Source of the DNA: Enoplolaimus lenunculus
Taxonomy: Eukaryota; Nematoda; Enoplea; Enoplida; Thoracostomopsidae
Assembly (NCBI GenBank): GCA_030248215.1
Contig: JASANG010001239.1
Location: 1 to 64,000 of the forward strand
Direction: 5' to 3'
DNA length: 64,000 nucleotides
The position numbers and the translations under genes are program-made. The notes beneath the pieces are model-generated. The model saw nothing but the letters and a program-made list of their open reading frames with translations. It did no database searches and was not told the DNA's origin. Below, in pieces: positions 50,801-61,064 of the stretch; position 1 is the stretch's first letter, and each line of letters opens with the position of its first letter.

Positions 50801-51672
50801 TTGCTAAAAGATTAAAAAACCATGTTGATGATTATTCACGACAAACACTTATGAAACGATCTTTCAAGGACGCTGATTATCCGTTGAGTGATGTCGAACC
50901 AAACGTGAGCACTGATGTCTCTTTTGTACCACTGCGCAACATTAACAAAATTCGATGCACAAAACACACAGAAGCTAGGCGTTTCAACAAAACTCAACCA
51001 CAACAGCTTATCAGTTCTGCTCTCAATTACCAAGTTTCATGCAATTCCTACTCAAACGCTGCAATGGACAGCGATGTCCGACTTGATCCCATTATTGAAC
51101 TGCAGACGCAACAACGAAAAGCGAAAATAAACCTGTCATATAATACAGAAACCGTAACCGAGTTTTATCCGAATGCTGAACAGGAGTTGCAGCAATCTAA
51201 AGCAGAAAAAATGATACCAGATGATTCAGAGAGCGAAGTCGAATTCTACCCAATAACAGACCAGGAGGTACAGCAACGCAAAGCAGAAGAAAACATGCAT
51301 GCTGATTCAGAGAGCGAAGTCGAATTCTACCCAATAACAGACCACGAGGTGCAGCAACGTAAAGCGGAAGAAAACATGCAAGCTGATTCAGAGAGCGAAG
51401 TCGAATTCTACCCAATAACAGACCACGAGGTGCAGCAACGTAAAGCGGAAGAAAACATGCAAGCTGATTCAGAGAGCGAAGTCGAATTCTACCCAATAAC
51501 AGACCACGAGGTGCAGCAACGGAAAGCGGAAGAAAACATGCAAGCTGATTCAGAGAGCGAAGTCGAATTCTACCCAATAACGGACCATGAGGTGCAGCAA
51601 CGGAAACCCGTTCAAAATTTGAAAGCAACAAGTAGCCATTCGACAACTGATGACGATGAAATTGAGCTATAA
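44812..51672 (+). CDS. DDE transposase-like gene, at least five exons
   Basis: Exons 44812-44882, 45893-48715, 49105-49235, 49856-50062 and 50537-51672 join in frame (phases 2, 2, 1, 1; 4368 nt) with clear GTAAG/GTATG donors and YAG acceptors; the last ends in TAA. A DDE-type triad is visible: Asp in FNSDDAAA (47829-47834), Asp in RRDGGPNEG (48132) and Glu in YKNDVERVNG (48264), with 44 residues between the last two. Exon 3 has a Cys/His cluster, C-x2-C-x3-C-x3-H. Exon 5 starts strongly basic and ends in acidic 27-residue repeats. From memory, a family of large uncharacterised invertebrate proteins shares the DGGP...VER layout; I do not know its formal superfamily. The minisatellite before it probably forms the 5' exon. 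Role inferred: mobilising the surrounding element. Confidence 0.65.
49320..49569. mobile_element. Intronic MITE with CAGGGTTCCAA ends
   Basis: The 11-bp ends CAGGGTTCCAA and TTGGAACCCTG are perfect inverses. The interior has GGAATTCTGATT-type inverted segments. It lies in intron 3 of the transposase-like gene. CAGGG ends suggest hAT. No clear 8-bp duplication. Confidence 0.7.
51215..51610 (+). repeat. 81-bp coding tandem repeat, about five copies
   Basis: GCTGATTCAGAGAGCGAAGTC recurs at 51301, 51382, 51463 and 51544, a period of exactly 81 bp, with an earlier diverged unit near 51223. Each unit encodes 27 residues with ESEVEFYP and HEVQQRKAEEN. It lies in the last exon of the transposase-like gene, in frame, and makes an acidic, probably coiled or disordered tail. 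Confidence 0.95.
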
Positions 51673-54192
51673 TGGTAGGTACCCTGACAATTAACTTAGT
51701 TAAGGTTATATATTACCTGCCAAGCACCAGGTTTCTAATACCTTAGCTTGCTGCAGCCAATTGTGTTTGCTTCTGGATTGTTTTGAGCAACTTTAGGGCT
51801 AACCGCAATCACAATTTGCAAAAAAGTACGTACCTACGTATATATCGTTGTTAGGTATATATGTTTATTGTTTTACTACATATGGACGTATGTATGCGCA
51901 ATCGAAATATAAAAAGGATCTTTGCCGGAGCCTAAGTTTTACCGTGTTAAATTTTATCAAAACGTAACCGTTACCATAACTTTATACATAAATACAAATA
52001 TATACAACAGGGTGGCAAACGGACCTATCGGTATTAAAATTATATATCATGGCTCATGTTGATACGTGGTAAGTTGTCTTAACTAAAAATTTGATGTCAG
52101 TCCGTCCTCTGTCCGTCTGACCATTCTTTGAAACCGCCGAGCCGATTTTGCGACGAGCTTTTGTGTCGCGCTTTTCGATTTCTAACCATTAATTTTGACG
52201 TTGAGCAGCCACTGAACAACATATCTACGTCCTACATTAACACTTTTAATGCAAATTAAGTAGCCGATCGACCGGTGTGATATGTTTGGTGTTTTATACG
52301 TTATTAACCGCATAATTTAACTTTCTCAGTGTTTTGCTTCATTTCGTGGCAAGATATTGCTTTGTGGCATATATTGCAAATAGTTGTTCTAATGTAGGAT
52401 TATTTTTATTGTTCTCTTTTCGCCTAGCGTAGGTAAACGTAAAGCAAGAATGGACCTGACAAGAAGGATCCAGGGACGCACATGTTTGCCAGGAATTGAA
52501 CAAAACTTTATATTAAAAGTGTGTTGTTTTGTGCAACAAGTGTAGGTGTTTATATTTGGCGTAGCATCTAAAGTTATATTTTAAAATTATAGTAGGTGCT
52601 GCACAACACATTTGTATTCCTACGAGCCAACCTTTCAGAAAGTATCTAGAACGGGTAGCATATCAAAGTTCAGTGCTGGTGAACTATAAAAGCAACCATG
52701 TATAATACGCCGCATTGCGTTTGCGGTATACTTTAGGGTTAACGTTTTAAAATTTATGTTATAAGGTAAACAACAACCCAACTGACAATTTGTGAATAAG
52801 GTCAACAAAGGGTCTATCTCTGGATATTTTTTATCACCTCAACAGTTTCGAAACGCACTATATGTGAAAGAAGGAGTTTTATAAGTGGTTAGAAAGTCGT
52901 CTGTCTATATATACAGTGTTTTTCATGTACCTATAAATTTTCCCGTGCTTGCCGTAAGTAACGGAGTGTTCAATGGGTAACATACGTACTAGGGATGTGC
53001 CGATTAATTGGCATCTGTATCTGCATCGGCAAAACTTTAGTATCAGCACATCCCTAATACGGACATAAAAATTTTCAAATGGGCATATCTCAAAATACAT
53101 ATTTTTGATATAGGCCCTTTGCTTAAATCACGGACGAAGCGACAAGATTTGTTTTTGTGGGCATTCTACGTAGAATAATTTTGTCGGAATGCGTACCAGG
53201 CTCTTGCACACTTTTATCTACGTTAAACGTTAAAGATTCGGCTTATGCTTTACGAAAGCCTTCCCAAAACCGAAGCCTAAGGCTACGCTAAACCTTTCCC
53301 TATGCATGTGAGCGAAGCGTCGCACAAGAGCTCAAAGTTTCCCATATATCACATATTTGGCTAAATGTCGATAATGCTTGCTGACAATGAACTGGCAAGC
53401 TAAACCTAAAAATAGCCCGCCTTGCAGGCATTGTAAAATTGGAGGTTCGATTAATGATCCACTTATTTTGAAAGAGTACATAGGTATTCGTTTTTTAAGT
53501 TTATATATAAAAGTAAAAGTTTCAGCTCAGATAAAACGTATTATATACCTCACGTATTTTTTTAAAGTCAACTAAGCGTTCCTAAAGGCTGTTACTATTC
53601 CAACTTGTGCCCTGGTTATATTTGAATATAATAGTTCCGTTTGACGAAGACGATTGCTTCCAACTGGTCAGTACGCATTTAGTTGATATATGCTCTTCCC
53701 CCACAGGCTTAAACGTATGCTTAGACTTAGGCTTAGGTTGTTTCATTACGTCGAGCCTATGCTTAGACTTTCATTTAATATATACGAACGTTTTCTTAAT
53801 TTACGTGTAAGCCTAAATTTAAAAAGGGGGAAAGTGTACCAATCCTATAAGTCTCAAAGATGTTTTCTGTTTAAAAATGTAAATTTACGTATATATATAT
53901 ATCTTTGAAATAAATGTACGTAATCTATGGAGGTGTAACGTTTGTATTGTCACTAACCGGTGTAAATACTTTTATTTCGGTAAAACATATATCCACTAAC
54001 CAGTGTCATAATTCTTTTCAATATTTGTTTTTACTACTATGTATGTACTGTTTAAAGATAAACCTCAAAGTATCCTGTCGCGTAAGTATATAGGGTAGGC
54101 ATGGGAAGAATGAGTAGAAATTTCAATTGCCGTTCTTCGACGACAAATATTGAGTAAAATTACATCACCAATCCGTATTTATTGATTTTCAG
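51673..54192. other. Intergenic stretch with a short hAT-like MITE
   Basis: No supported gene. ATGGCTCATG near 52050 followed by the strong donor GTAAGTTG could be a tiny first exon, but its phase does not fit the next gene. A 67-bp MITE is at 52990-53056. Degenerate TTAGGC-like strings occur near 53250-53300 and 53700-53820. Confidence 0.4.
52990..53056. mobile_element. 67-bp hAT-like MITE with target duplication
   Basis: Ends TAGGGATGTGCCGATTAAT and the inverse AGCACATCCCTA match those of the 431-bp element at 18484. Flanks are ATACGTAC (52982-52989) and ATACGGAC (53057-53064), 7 of 8 matching. It is almost only the two ends joined together. Confidence 0.8.
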
Positions 54193-54200
54193 ATACAAAG

Positions 54201-55367
54201 ATGCGACAATTTTTCATCCTACCAGAACACCCCCTGTCACCGATGACCGTCCATGAGGAGCCGCTGCAATTTAATGGCATCGAATTTTTCAGTATCGAAA
54301 TGATACTTTGGTACGTTATGTTGCTATTATCCGGCGAGCGAATGTTGGCCGACCAAATGAGACTAACCCGACGTCTTGTAAACTCGCCCTGCCAAATCGC
54401 TCATTGGGTTCGAAATCATAATGGCTTTATTAACCCTGACTGTATTTTCTATTTTGATACATTGTTACATGACATTATGATTGAGCAAATGCATCAGTTG
54501 TCTAATCCATTTAGGCGCTCCTTAGTATCTATTCTTAAATATTTGCGTAGGCCTAAAGACATTAGCTTCGTTGTTTGTTCCACTGACCATGTTTACGGTT
54601 CGGGTTTGCAAGAAAGAGACGTTTTGTTTGGCAGTTTCAATCAGTTTACCGGGTATAATTTTTACGGTACTTGTTTGAACTTTATTCGGGACTCATGGTG
54701 CAATAACATTTTTCAACCATTCTTACTTAGGTTTTGCCCTTGGTCGGATTTCCTTTCACATAGTATAGTCCCTACGTATAATCAAACCGTTCTGATTATT
54801 TCCGATAGCCAATGTGCGGAAATTGCGTCCATTCAAGGAGGACGTCATTTTTCTGTTTCCGGGGGGAGGTTTTTTAACATGGTTGAAATAGTCCAAGCCG
54901 CTGGTTTAGACTGGTTAGACTTTAAATATATTATTATACAATGTGGGGTAAATGATGCCCAGTGCAATATTTCATATCAGAAGTGGTCGTGGGCTATTTT
55001 CGAAAATTTTCTGAGAAATCAACGTAAGGGCCCAAACATATTAATCAGTGGCCCTGTGCCTAGCCCAAGTGTTCCGCAGATTGCGCAACATTCAGAATGG
55101 GTTGAAAGCCAGTTAGTTAACAGTGGTATAGTTTATCTAAACTGGTCTTCTCGGCATAGTACCCCTTTTCTTATCTCCGGGGAATTGAATACACGGTTAT
55201 TTAACAGAGACCGCTTCCACCTAAATCATAACGGATTTCAATTATTATGGCAAGAATGGACCAAGATATTCACAGATTTAGCTCGTATTAGATATGCTAT
55301 GTCTAATAGACGAGCATGCATAAGAAGAGATCGTATGGGCCATGTAACCAGTGTGGCTCCTACGTAG
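54201..55367 (+). CDS. NADAR-like plus SGNH-hydrolase fusion protein, 388 aa
   Basis: Residues about 4-115 look like a NADAR (YbiA-like) domain: HPLSPM near the start, LQFNGIEFFSIE, then a GERMLADQ segment. Known NADAR enzymes remove ADP-ribose from nucleic-acid bases or related N-glycosides. Residues about 195-350 look like an SGNH/GDSL hydrolase: IISDSQ (S201-D202-S203, the nucleophile block), CGVND (N251) and DRFHLNHNG (D337 and H340, the Asp/His pair). Both activities are inferred from motifs. No signal peptide. Fusion of the two is unusual to my knowledge. An acceptor (ATTTTCAG) ends 8 bp before the ATG, so a non-coding or short upstream exon is likely. Same strand as the transposase-like gene 2.5 kb upstream. 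Confidence 0.65.
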   Translation: MRQFFILPEHPLSPMTVHEEPLQFNGIEFFSIEMILWYVMLLLSGERMLADQMRLTRRLVNSPCQIAHWVRNHNGFINPDCIFYFDTLLHDIMIEQMHQLSNPFRRSLVSILKYLRRPKDISFVVCSTDHVYGSGLQERDVLFGSFNQFTGYNFYGTCLNFIRDSWCNNIFQPFLLRFCPWSDFLSHSIVPTYNQTVLIISDSQCAEIASIQGGRHFSVSGGRFFNMVEIVQAAGLDWLDFKYIIIQCGVNDAQCNISYQKWSWAIFENFLRNQRKGPNILISGPVPSPSVPQIAQHSEWVESQLVNSGIVYLNWSSRHSTPFLISGELNTRLFNRDRFHLNHNGFQLLWQEWTKIFTDLARIRYAMSNRRACIRRDRMGHVTSVAPT

Positions 55368-58249
55368 GTTTCAGCTGGATATCGAACTTTTTTCAATATA
55401 CCTAAACATTTTTTGACTGCAACTGAAAACTAAACAACCTACACTTACACATTACGGCTCATCTCTAAATAAGAAATATGCCGTGTACAAAAAGGTAGTT
55501 TGCCCTGTTGCTTTAGTGTAGAATTTTCAGAGGGTACCTAAATATAAGAATTGACTAAGTCATGGTTTAGTAATGTTACAAACACTTTGTCTTGTTTTGG
55601 CTAGGCAGAAACATTACACGTAGAAACATCTATAGTTTAAAGTAAATACTGAAAAGTTTTGAAAAATATCCATTAAATTTGTATTTCAAGCCATTCCAGA
55701 AAAGAGCATTGTGAAAACAGTATATTTAAGCGTTCTATTTTGCGTTTTTCAGTATACACGTATATGCAAAATGTCGATGACATATATATCTATAGAAACT
55801 TCGCTGTTTCTTCTGCATAGACTATGCGTAATCGTATAGGTATCCCTATTTTTATGGTTTACATACATGTTCGTTTTTGTACTGTTTTCAGTTTATACGT
55901 ACTATATATTTATACCTACAAACGAAAAACATGTACGAATTTGGTTACGATCTGTGAAACGGATTTGTTAAAACATAGAATATGCCATATAGATATAGTA
56001 GTCGTTTTTATGTGCTTTGCTTTAAAACTTTAGTACTGAAACATATTCGCCGAGACTTTCAGCGTGCCTACCAAAACTATTCTCTATAACAAACTCGTAT
56101 GTTGTTTAAAATATTAATTTTGGTTTTTTAACAAAATAACGTATAGCGCTGCTGTGTTTTGTTTCACATTTTCATTTGTCTTGGTATATTAATATTTTAT
56201 AATTAAATTTGTTAATAAAACTGTAAAATATATATTGTACACTACAAGACATGTTCGGATCATGTTGCGGCTCGAATGAACCACTGTTATAATAGCATTG
56301 GCTCATGTGCACCTTCCATCCTTTGTATTTTAGGCTTGAGCCTGTGCCTACTGCAAATATTTCAAAATTTTATAAACTTTTAAAATTCGCAACTGTGTTT
56401 TTTTAAACATTTCTATGGTGCTTGTGGTGTATATACACTTCTTATTGATATTGCATAGAAATATATATGTATGCTGTATATGTTCAGGGGCGCCGGACAA
56501 ATTTTATGACTAGGAGTTTAAGATTTTTGAGCACGACAAATACTTGCTTTCGTTCCCGCTTTATATTGTATTTGTCGGCACAATTTTTCAGAGTATTTAT
56601 CTTTAATATTAAAAAGGTGGCCCTAACGTTGAAAATGTTCTTTGTTGTGTTTTTAATGCTTTAAATATTGTTGACATATGCGTCTTGCCTATTGGTGATG
56701 ATACTGATGTACTTAAACGTTGGGAAATGTACATTTTTAACACTTTATATCAAGCTATGCAATATTTTTTGCTTTTTTACAAAAAATAGGCGTACGCTTT
56801 AAACTTTAACAATATGTTTGGTTGCGAACTCAGTAAAGATTTCGCCCTTTCTGCGGCCTGAGGGGCGGTCTCTAAAACTCTGCTGTAGACATCACACGTG
56901 TACCAGGAAAATGATTTTATGAGATTTCAGAAAGTACTTTTTGGTATAAAGAAACTATTCTCAAGGAGGCCCAGTTTTTAATTTTGTTAGTGGTTCGCCA
57001 ATACTAGCTCAAAATCTACGCTGGATTTTCTTCAGACACTCTTCAGACCATGTAGTGTTTTATGATTCATTTGCCATTTGGTTTTTATGCCGTTTGGTAT
57101 ATTTTTTATTTTAAAAATACTTTTTATGCAACTATTATAAAATAAAAACATATTGTTTATATTTTTACAGAGTGCTTTTAAAACTTTGTGTTTTAAAAAA
57201 GGGAATTGCTTTCCAAATGAGAATTTTTCTAGACGTCAAAAAACAAATGCCGGAAGACGTGGCTAAAAAGGTTCTGGTAGACTTTCCCTTCAGCTTACGG
57301 TTTTTGTGCCTATGACCGTTTTTGGGAGTTCTGTATGATAGCATGTCGATTCCTAAGCCCGAGCAAAGCGTAGACATGTATATATACAAAACAAAGTGCT
57401 TTCGCAGTTTAAACCTATGCCCTAAAAGGCTACGTTTTAAAATACCTAAAAGCTAAACCTCAAATATGTTGGTTAGTGTATGTACATGAGCTGAAATATT
57501 AAAGTTTGGTAAACATTCTTTGATGGACGTAAAAACTGCAGTTTTGCATGTTCAAAAACCTAGGTCTGTTTTAAAGGAATATCACAAAGCAATAACCACC
57601 CACAAGAAAAGTGATACCCCTCAAAACATGGGCCAAGACTTCAAAATAGATACTGTACTGAGTGAAAACTTGAGTTTCCACATAGGTTCCTTCCGGAGTG
57701 CCACCGAAACAGAAGAATACCGGAGCCGGAGTTCAACAGAATCTGCCGGAGCCGAATATGTGGCAAAATTCATGGTATCACAATGTTTATTTGCGAAACA
57801 AAATATCTAGTGTTTTTTGGTTCGCGAAAAGTTTAAAAAATCTCCGCAATTTTTTCTGTACAAAAACTCCTCGGACCATGACTTTTTAAGGGGTATGCCG
57901 GATTCTGGTGGGTCTATATAGTAGGTTTATATACATTCTAGATAGGTACATTTTTAGGCTTTAGGCTAAGGCTTAAGCTTTAGGCTTTAGGATCTCGTTT
58001 TTGCAACGCTTTAAGCTTAGGCTTAGGCTTAGGAATACGCTATAAATCTACTTTACGCCCCTTTAATAAAAACCATTGGCCAACACCTCCATACGAAACC
58101 TGCCGTTTTCTTCTCACAAAATTGTACGAACCACTGGTTGTACCCTGGTGCCTTCCTCTCACTAGGCAAACCAAACTTTTATATGCAAGCACTTTGCATT
58201 TCGCTTTTAGGCGTAGACATATACCGTAAATTTGCAATTTTTCGACTAC
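55368..58249. other. Gene-free stretch before the right end
   Basis: No supported gene. An open segment at 57520-57680 begins with an ATG and has protein-like composition (Lys/His-rich), but it runs into CCGGAG-rich repeat sequence and has no clear donor. A TTAGGC-bearing MITE is at 57876-58081. Confidence 0.4.
57876..58081. repeat. TTAGGC-bearing MITE, inverse orientation
   Basis: Begins near ACTTTTTAAGGGGTATGCC and TCTGGTGGGTCTATATAG, carries two blocks of TTAGGC-like strings separated by TCGTTTTTGCAACGC, then AATCTACTTTACGCCCC, and ends AAACCATTGGC. Confidence 0.7.
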
Positions 58250-58606
58250 GACTGCCATGCTTTTATTTCATACGGCAACCGTCTAAGCTATATTTTTGAA
58301 ATTTCGCATCTACAGCTGCCCTACGTAGATTAAAACGATGTAGACAGTGTATGTAGATTGAAAACTTTCACAAGGGCAACAGCGGTAACTTGTTTAACAA
58401 GTAAACGACAACTACCATATTTCAGAGTCATAGTATGTGTAAAACAATTTAAAACTAAGAACAGTATTCGTAAGTTGAAGTTAAAAATGTTGCAAAATTT
58501 TCAAAAAATAGTAACACATGCTGCCGTTTGTTGTATGGCAGACGGCAACTGTCTAAGCTCGATGTAAAATTCCACCATATGTTCTAGAAATATTGTGGAC
58601 GACGCA
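58250..58606 (-). repeat. Right terminal inverted repeat with subterminal motif array
   Basis: Read on the - strand from 58606 it starts TGCGTCGTCCACAATATTTC, the same as the left end at position 5. Inward it has AGCTTAGACAGTTGCCGTC, AACGGCAGCATG, CGCTGTTGCCC, ACACTGTCTACAT, GGGCAGCTGTAGATG and AGCTTAGACGGTTGCCGT, the same motif family as at the left end. The inner part is more diverged than the outer 45 bp. Confidence 0.6.
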
Positions 58607-58930
58607 TAATTGTGAGTACTGAATGAGAACCTAAGTAACAGAAATCGCACTTCTTCAAAACGTCAGGGGGTCAGCGTCATCTCCCTGATGTCTCCCCCAA
58701 TCTACGACAATTCATCGACCGATAGCTTGTCGCCCAGCCCGAACAGTTGCCTAAGCCTAATCCATAGCCTAAGGTAAACTTAATCCTAAGCAGATCCTAA
58801 TCAAAAACCTACGCCTAAGACTGAATGATCGGCGACAAACTGTCGAGTCGACGAAAATTTCAGATATACAAGTTGTCGGTCGACGAGTTGACGGGTGACG
58901 AATTGTCGCGATTACCGGATGTGAACTTAC

Positions 58931-59392
58931 GATACTGAATATATGATTGACAGTTAACCCCAAATACACCGTGACACTATCTGAAGCATTGTATACCGGA
59001 CGAACGCTGTTATCGTAATATTGCAGTATATGCCTCAATAGCCGCTGTTCATCGTTATTTGGTTCATTTTCCGTTTCCGGTAGTTCCCGGAAGGATGCGT
59101 CACCATCGTCATTTCCGGAATAACTCAGGGTGTCAGCTGGAACCGGATACGAGACTGTGTCGTTATTTTTGTCGGCATCGTTTGATGTTCGGTCAACAAG
59201 CCAAGAAGAATCATGTGCGTACACCATCAAATATTGTCGTGGTGGGAGATACAATTTGAGCTGGTGGAATATTCCTGTAAAATGGTTCATACAAACGTCG
59301 TCAAAAACTTTTCCGATATGCGAAAATTTAAGTTGGGAATAAACGTTTTTTGGCCCATGAAAAAGATCAGGGCGGAACGTTTTTCTGTGAGA
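58931..59392 (-). CDS. Cys-loop (nicotinic-type) receptor subunit, N-terminal exon
   Basis: These receptors are pentameric ligand-gated ion channels of nerve and muscle membranes. The exon encodes 154 residues. The C-terminal part matches the start of the ligand-binding domain: QRLLRHILQYYD, then RPVYNASDSVTV, then LGLTVNHIFSI, the typical 'LL..Y...VRPV.N.S..VTV.FGL' pattern. The acceptor TTTACTCCATTGCAG lies before it and the donor ATC/GTAAGT after it, phase 0 at both sides. The first 100 residues form an unusual acidic extension not normally seen before this motif. No signal-peptide exon and no downstream exons (Cys loop, membrane segments) were found in the window. The next exons should lie left of 58931, where the putative giant element begins at 58606. 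Confidence 0.6.
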
Positions 59393-59813
59393 CTGCAATG
59401 GAGTAAAGCTTAAGCTTTAGACTAATTTTTTGTTTAAGCTTAGGCTTAAGCCAGTGACATACCGAGAAATTCGAAATGGGAAGGCCGCATCCTACCAGGT
59501 CCACATGCCTTGGGTTTCCACCAAAAACGTGAACTTTGAGCTCTTTGGCAGTGGCCAGCGACCCATCTGCACCTGTGAGGCTGTGCACAATTTTTAATTC
59601 CTTCAGGTTTGAGCTGATTGGCAAATTTGATAATTTGATGATGTTTTCCTTTGAACAGCACCGCAGGCAAAAAATTTCAACACGAATTAGTGCAACGCGA
59701 GCCAGAACCTTGGCGTAACGTTACTATCTACCATGAATTATGATGGCATAGGGCGCACGGTCGTATTCCGATTGGGAAACGTACCAACAACCTATCGGTA
59801 CACCCACGACCGT
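59393..59813. other. Spacer upstream of the receptor exon
   Basis: Contains degenerate TTAGGC-like strings (59405-59450) and a segment around 59510-59560 (GGTTTCCACCAAAAACGTGAA) that resembles 20757-20800, so it is probably a dispersed repeat. No exon was recognised. Confidence 0.35.
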
Positions 59814-60210
59814 TGCCGAGCTAGCAGCCTTGAAAGGGACGATACAAGTGCGCCGGGTACCTCTGCTTTAATGGCCTTTGGTGTGTGGAACCACGCCCTC
59901 TGGTGTGCGTGACGATTATTCGATTAATTCCCGCACCAGCTGGAACCACGCCCTACTAGGCGAGCTAGCAGCCTTGAAAGGGGCGATACAAGTGCGCCGG
60001 GTACCTCTGCTTTAATGGCCTTTGGTGTGTGGAACCACGCCCTCTGGTGTGCGTGACGATTATTCGATTAATTCCCGCACCAGCTGGAACCACGCCCTCT
60101 GGTGTGCGTGACGATTATTCGATTATTCCCGCACCAGCACACCCTAGGCGAGCTAGCAGCCTTGAAAGGGGCGATACAAGTGCGCCGGGTACCTCTGCTT
60201 TAATGGCCTT
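59814..60210. repeat. GC-rich tandem block, 144-bp units with inner 45-bp repeats
   Basis: CGAGCTAGCAGCCTTGAAAG starts units at 59817, 59961 and 60149. The first period is 144 bp; the second is 188 bp because of an extra copy of an inner 45-bp unit (CCACGCCCTCTGGTGTGCGT...). GC content is far above that of its surroundings. Copies are nearly identical, so the expansion is recent. It does not match a 5S rRNA or spliced-leader sequence that I can recognise. Confidence 0.85.
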
Positions 60211-60604
60211 GGCATGGCCAACGATACAGCTTACTCCTTATTCGGGCGTTATTAGCTTTAGTGCCCACAGGAGTTCGTGATCCGTAAGATAAGCCACCTT
60301 TCATTATTAGGTGTCCATGTTCCGTACCTGGGCCAATGTAAAGAACAAGGGCTGAACAGCATTAAAAGCATATTTCTATTCTTTAAACCTAAATCTACCT
60401 AAGCCAAGCAAAAAATTAGTCTAAAACTCAAGCTTACTCTATTCTAGTCCCACAGAAAAACTCTCCGCCGCCTGATCTTTACATGGGCCCGAACCTGTAT
60501 CGCTTTTGAATAACTTGTTGGATCCCATTCTCGAAATGATAGTCACTCCCCCCCTCCACTTACCCATTACCCATTTTCCTCTTATCTCTCGGGTCCGTGT
60601 ACAG

Positions 60605-60722
60605 AGGATGCCAGGGGGGCTCAGAACTCTTGGAAGAATTTTGGCCACCCAGAAAATTTTCATTTTTGCTTTTAAGTCATTGAACACTCTTGTGTACCAT
60701 TCCTGACATGGGAGTAGCCAGA
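60605..60722. repeat. Partial GGCCCGTAGCC-family repeat
   Basis: Contains GATGCCAGGGGGGCTCAGA, CCCAGAAAATTTTC and ATGGGAGTAGCCAG; shorter than the other copies. Confidence 0.5.
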
Positions 60723-60894
60723 ATATTATGTGAGAATGAAACGCACAGAAGATTATAGTTTCAATTTATTCAAATATCAAATTTTTACCAAAACCATTGG
60801 AGTGTCATGGCCCTTTGCCCCCCCGCCTCTGCCCCCGCCCCTGTCGTAATGCTTAGATATAAGCTCATTCTTAATACTCTTAGGCTTACAAACA

Positions 60895-61064
60895 GGACCG
60901 TAGCCAACTCACCTTGTTGGAGGGGAGGTTATAAATTTTTCAGGAGGGGAGCATTCAAGAGTTTTCAATGACTTATGAGCAAGGTTAAAAATTTTCCAGG
61001 GGGTCCAAAAATTTTTCATGGGGGCTAAGACCCCCTGCCCCCCCCTCGTTACGGGCCCGAGGTG
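60895..61064. repeat. Palindromic MITE-like repeat, GGCCCGTAGCC family
   Basis: From AGGACCGTAGCCAACTCACC to CCTCGTTACGGGCCCG; nearly full length, inverse to the copy at 20545. Confidence 0.65.

Larger units (their letters stand above)
5..58606. mobile_element. Putative giant DNA transposon with cargo genes
   Basis: The outer ends are inverted copies: 5-49 matches 58606 back to 58562 on the other strand at 40 of 45 positions, starting with 20 unbroken matches (TGCGTCGTCC...). Both ends continue inward for about 350-430 bp with loose copies of a motif near TAGACGGTTGCCGT in both orientations, as in subterminal transposase-binding arrays. TAA flanks both ends (2-4 and 58607-58609) and could be a 3-bp target duplication. 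Inside are a DDE transposase-like gene, a SET-domain gene, a Ulp1-like protease, a NADAR/SGNH protein and a zinc-finger ORF, all on the + strand, plus one - strand gene. That these form a single mobile unit is inference. Against it: a 3-bp duplication in AT-rich DNA is weak evidence, many MITEs lie within it, and the two ends could be separate copies of a dispersed repeat. Confidence 0.45.

Noticed and set aside
52050-52070. Tiny coding first exon (ATGGCTCATG... GTAAGT) for the NADAR/SGNH gene
   Set aside because: Its phase would create a stop at the junction with the acceptor at 54191-54192, so it cannot be coding in that join.
1-58610. Polinton-like or virus-derived reading of the long element
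   Set aside because: No gene resembling a capsid protein, packaging ATPase, family B polymerase, envelope or reverse transcriptase was seen. The Ulp1-like protease alone is also common in plain DNA transposons.
59814-60210. 5S rRNA or spliced-leader cluster
   Set aside because: The 144-bp unit does not contain the conserved 5S internal control region or a known nematode spliced-leader sequence that I can recognise.
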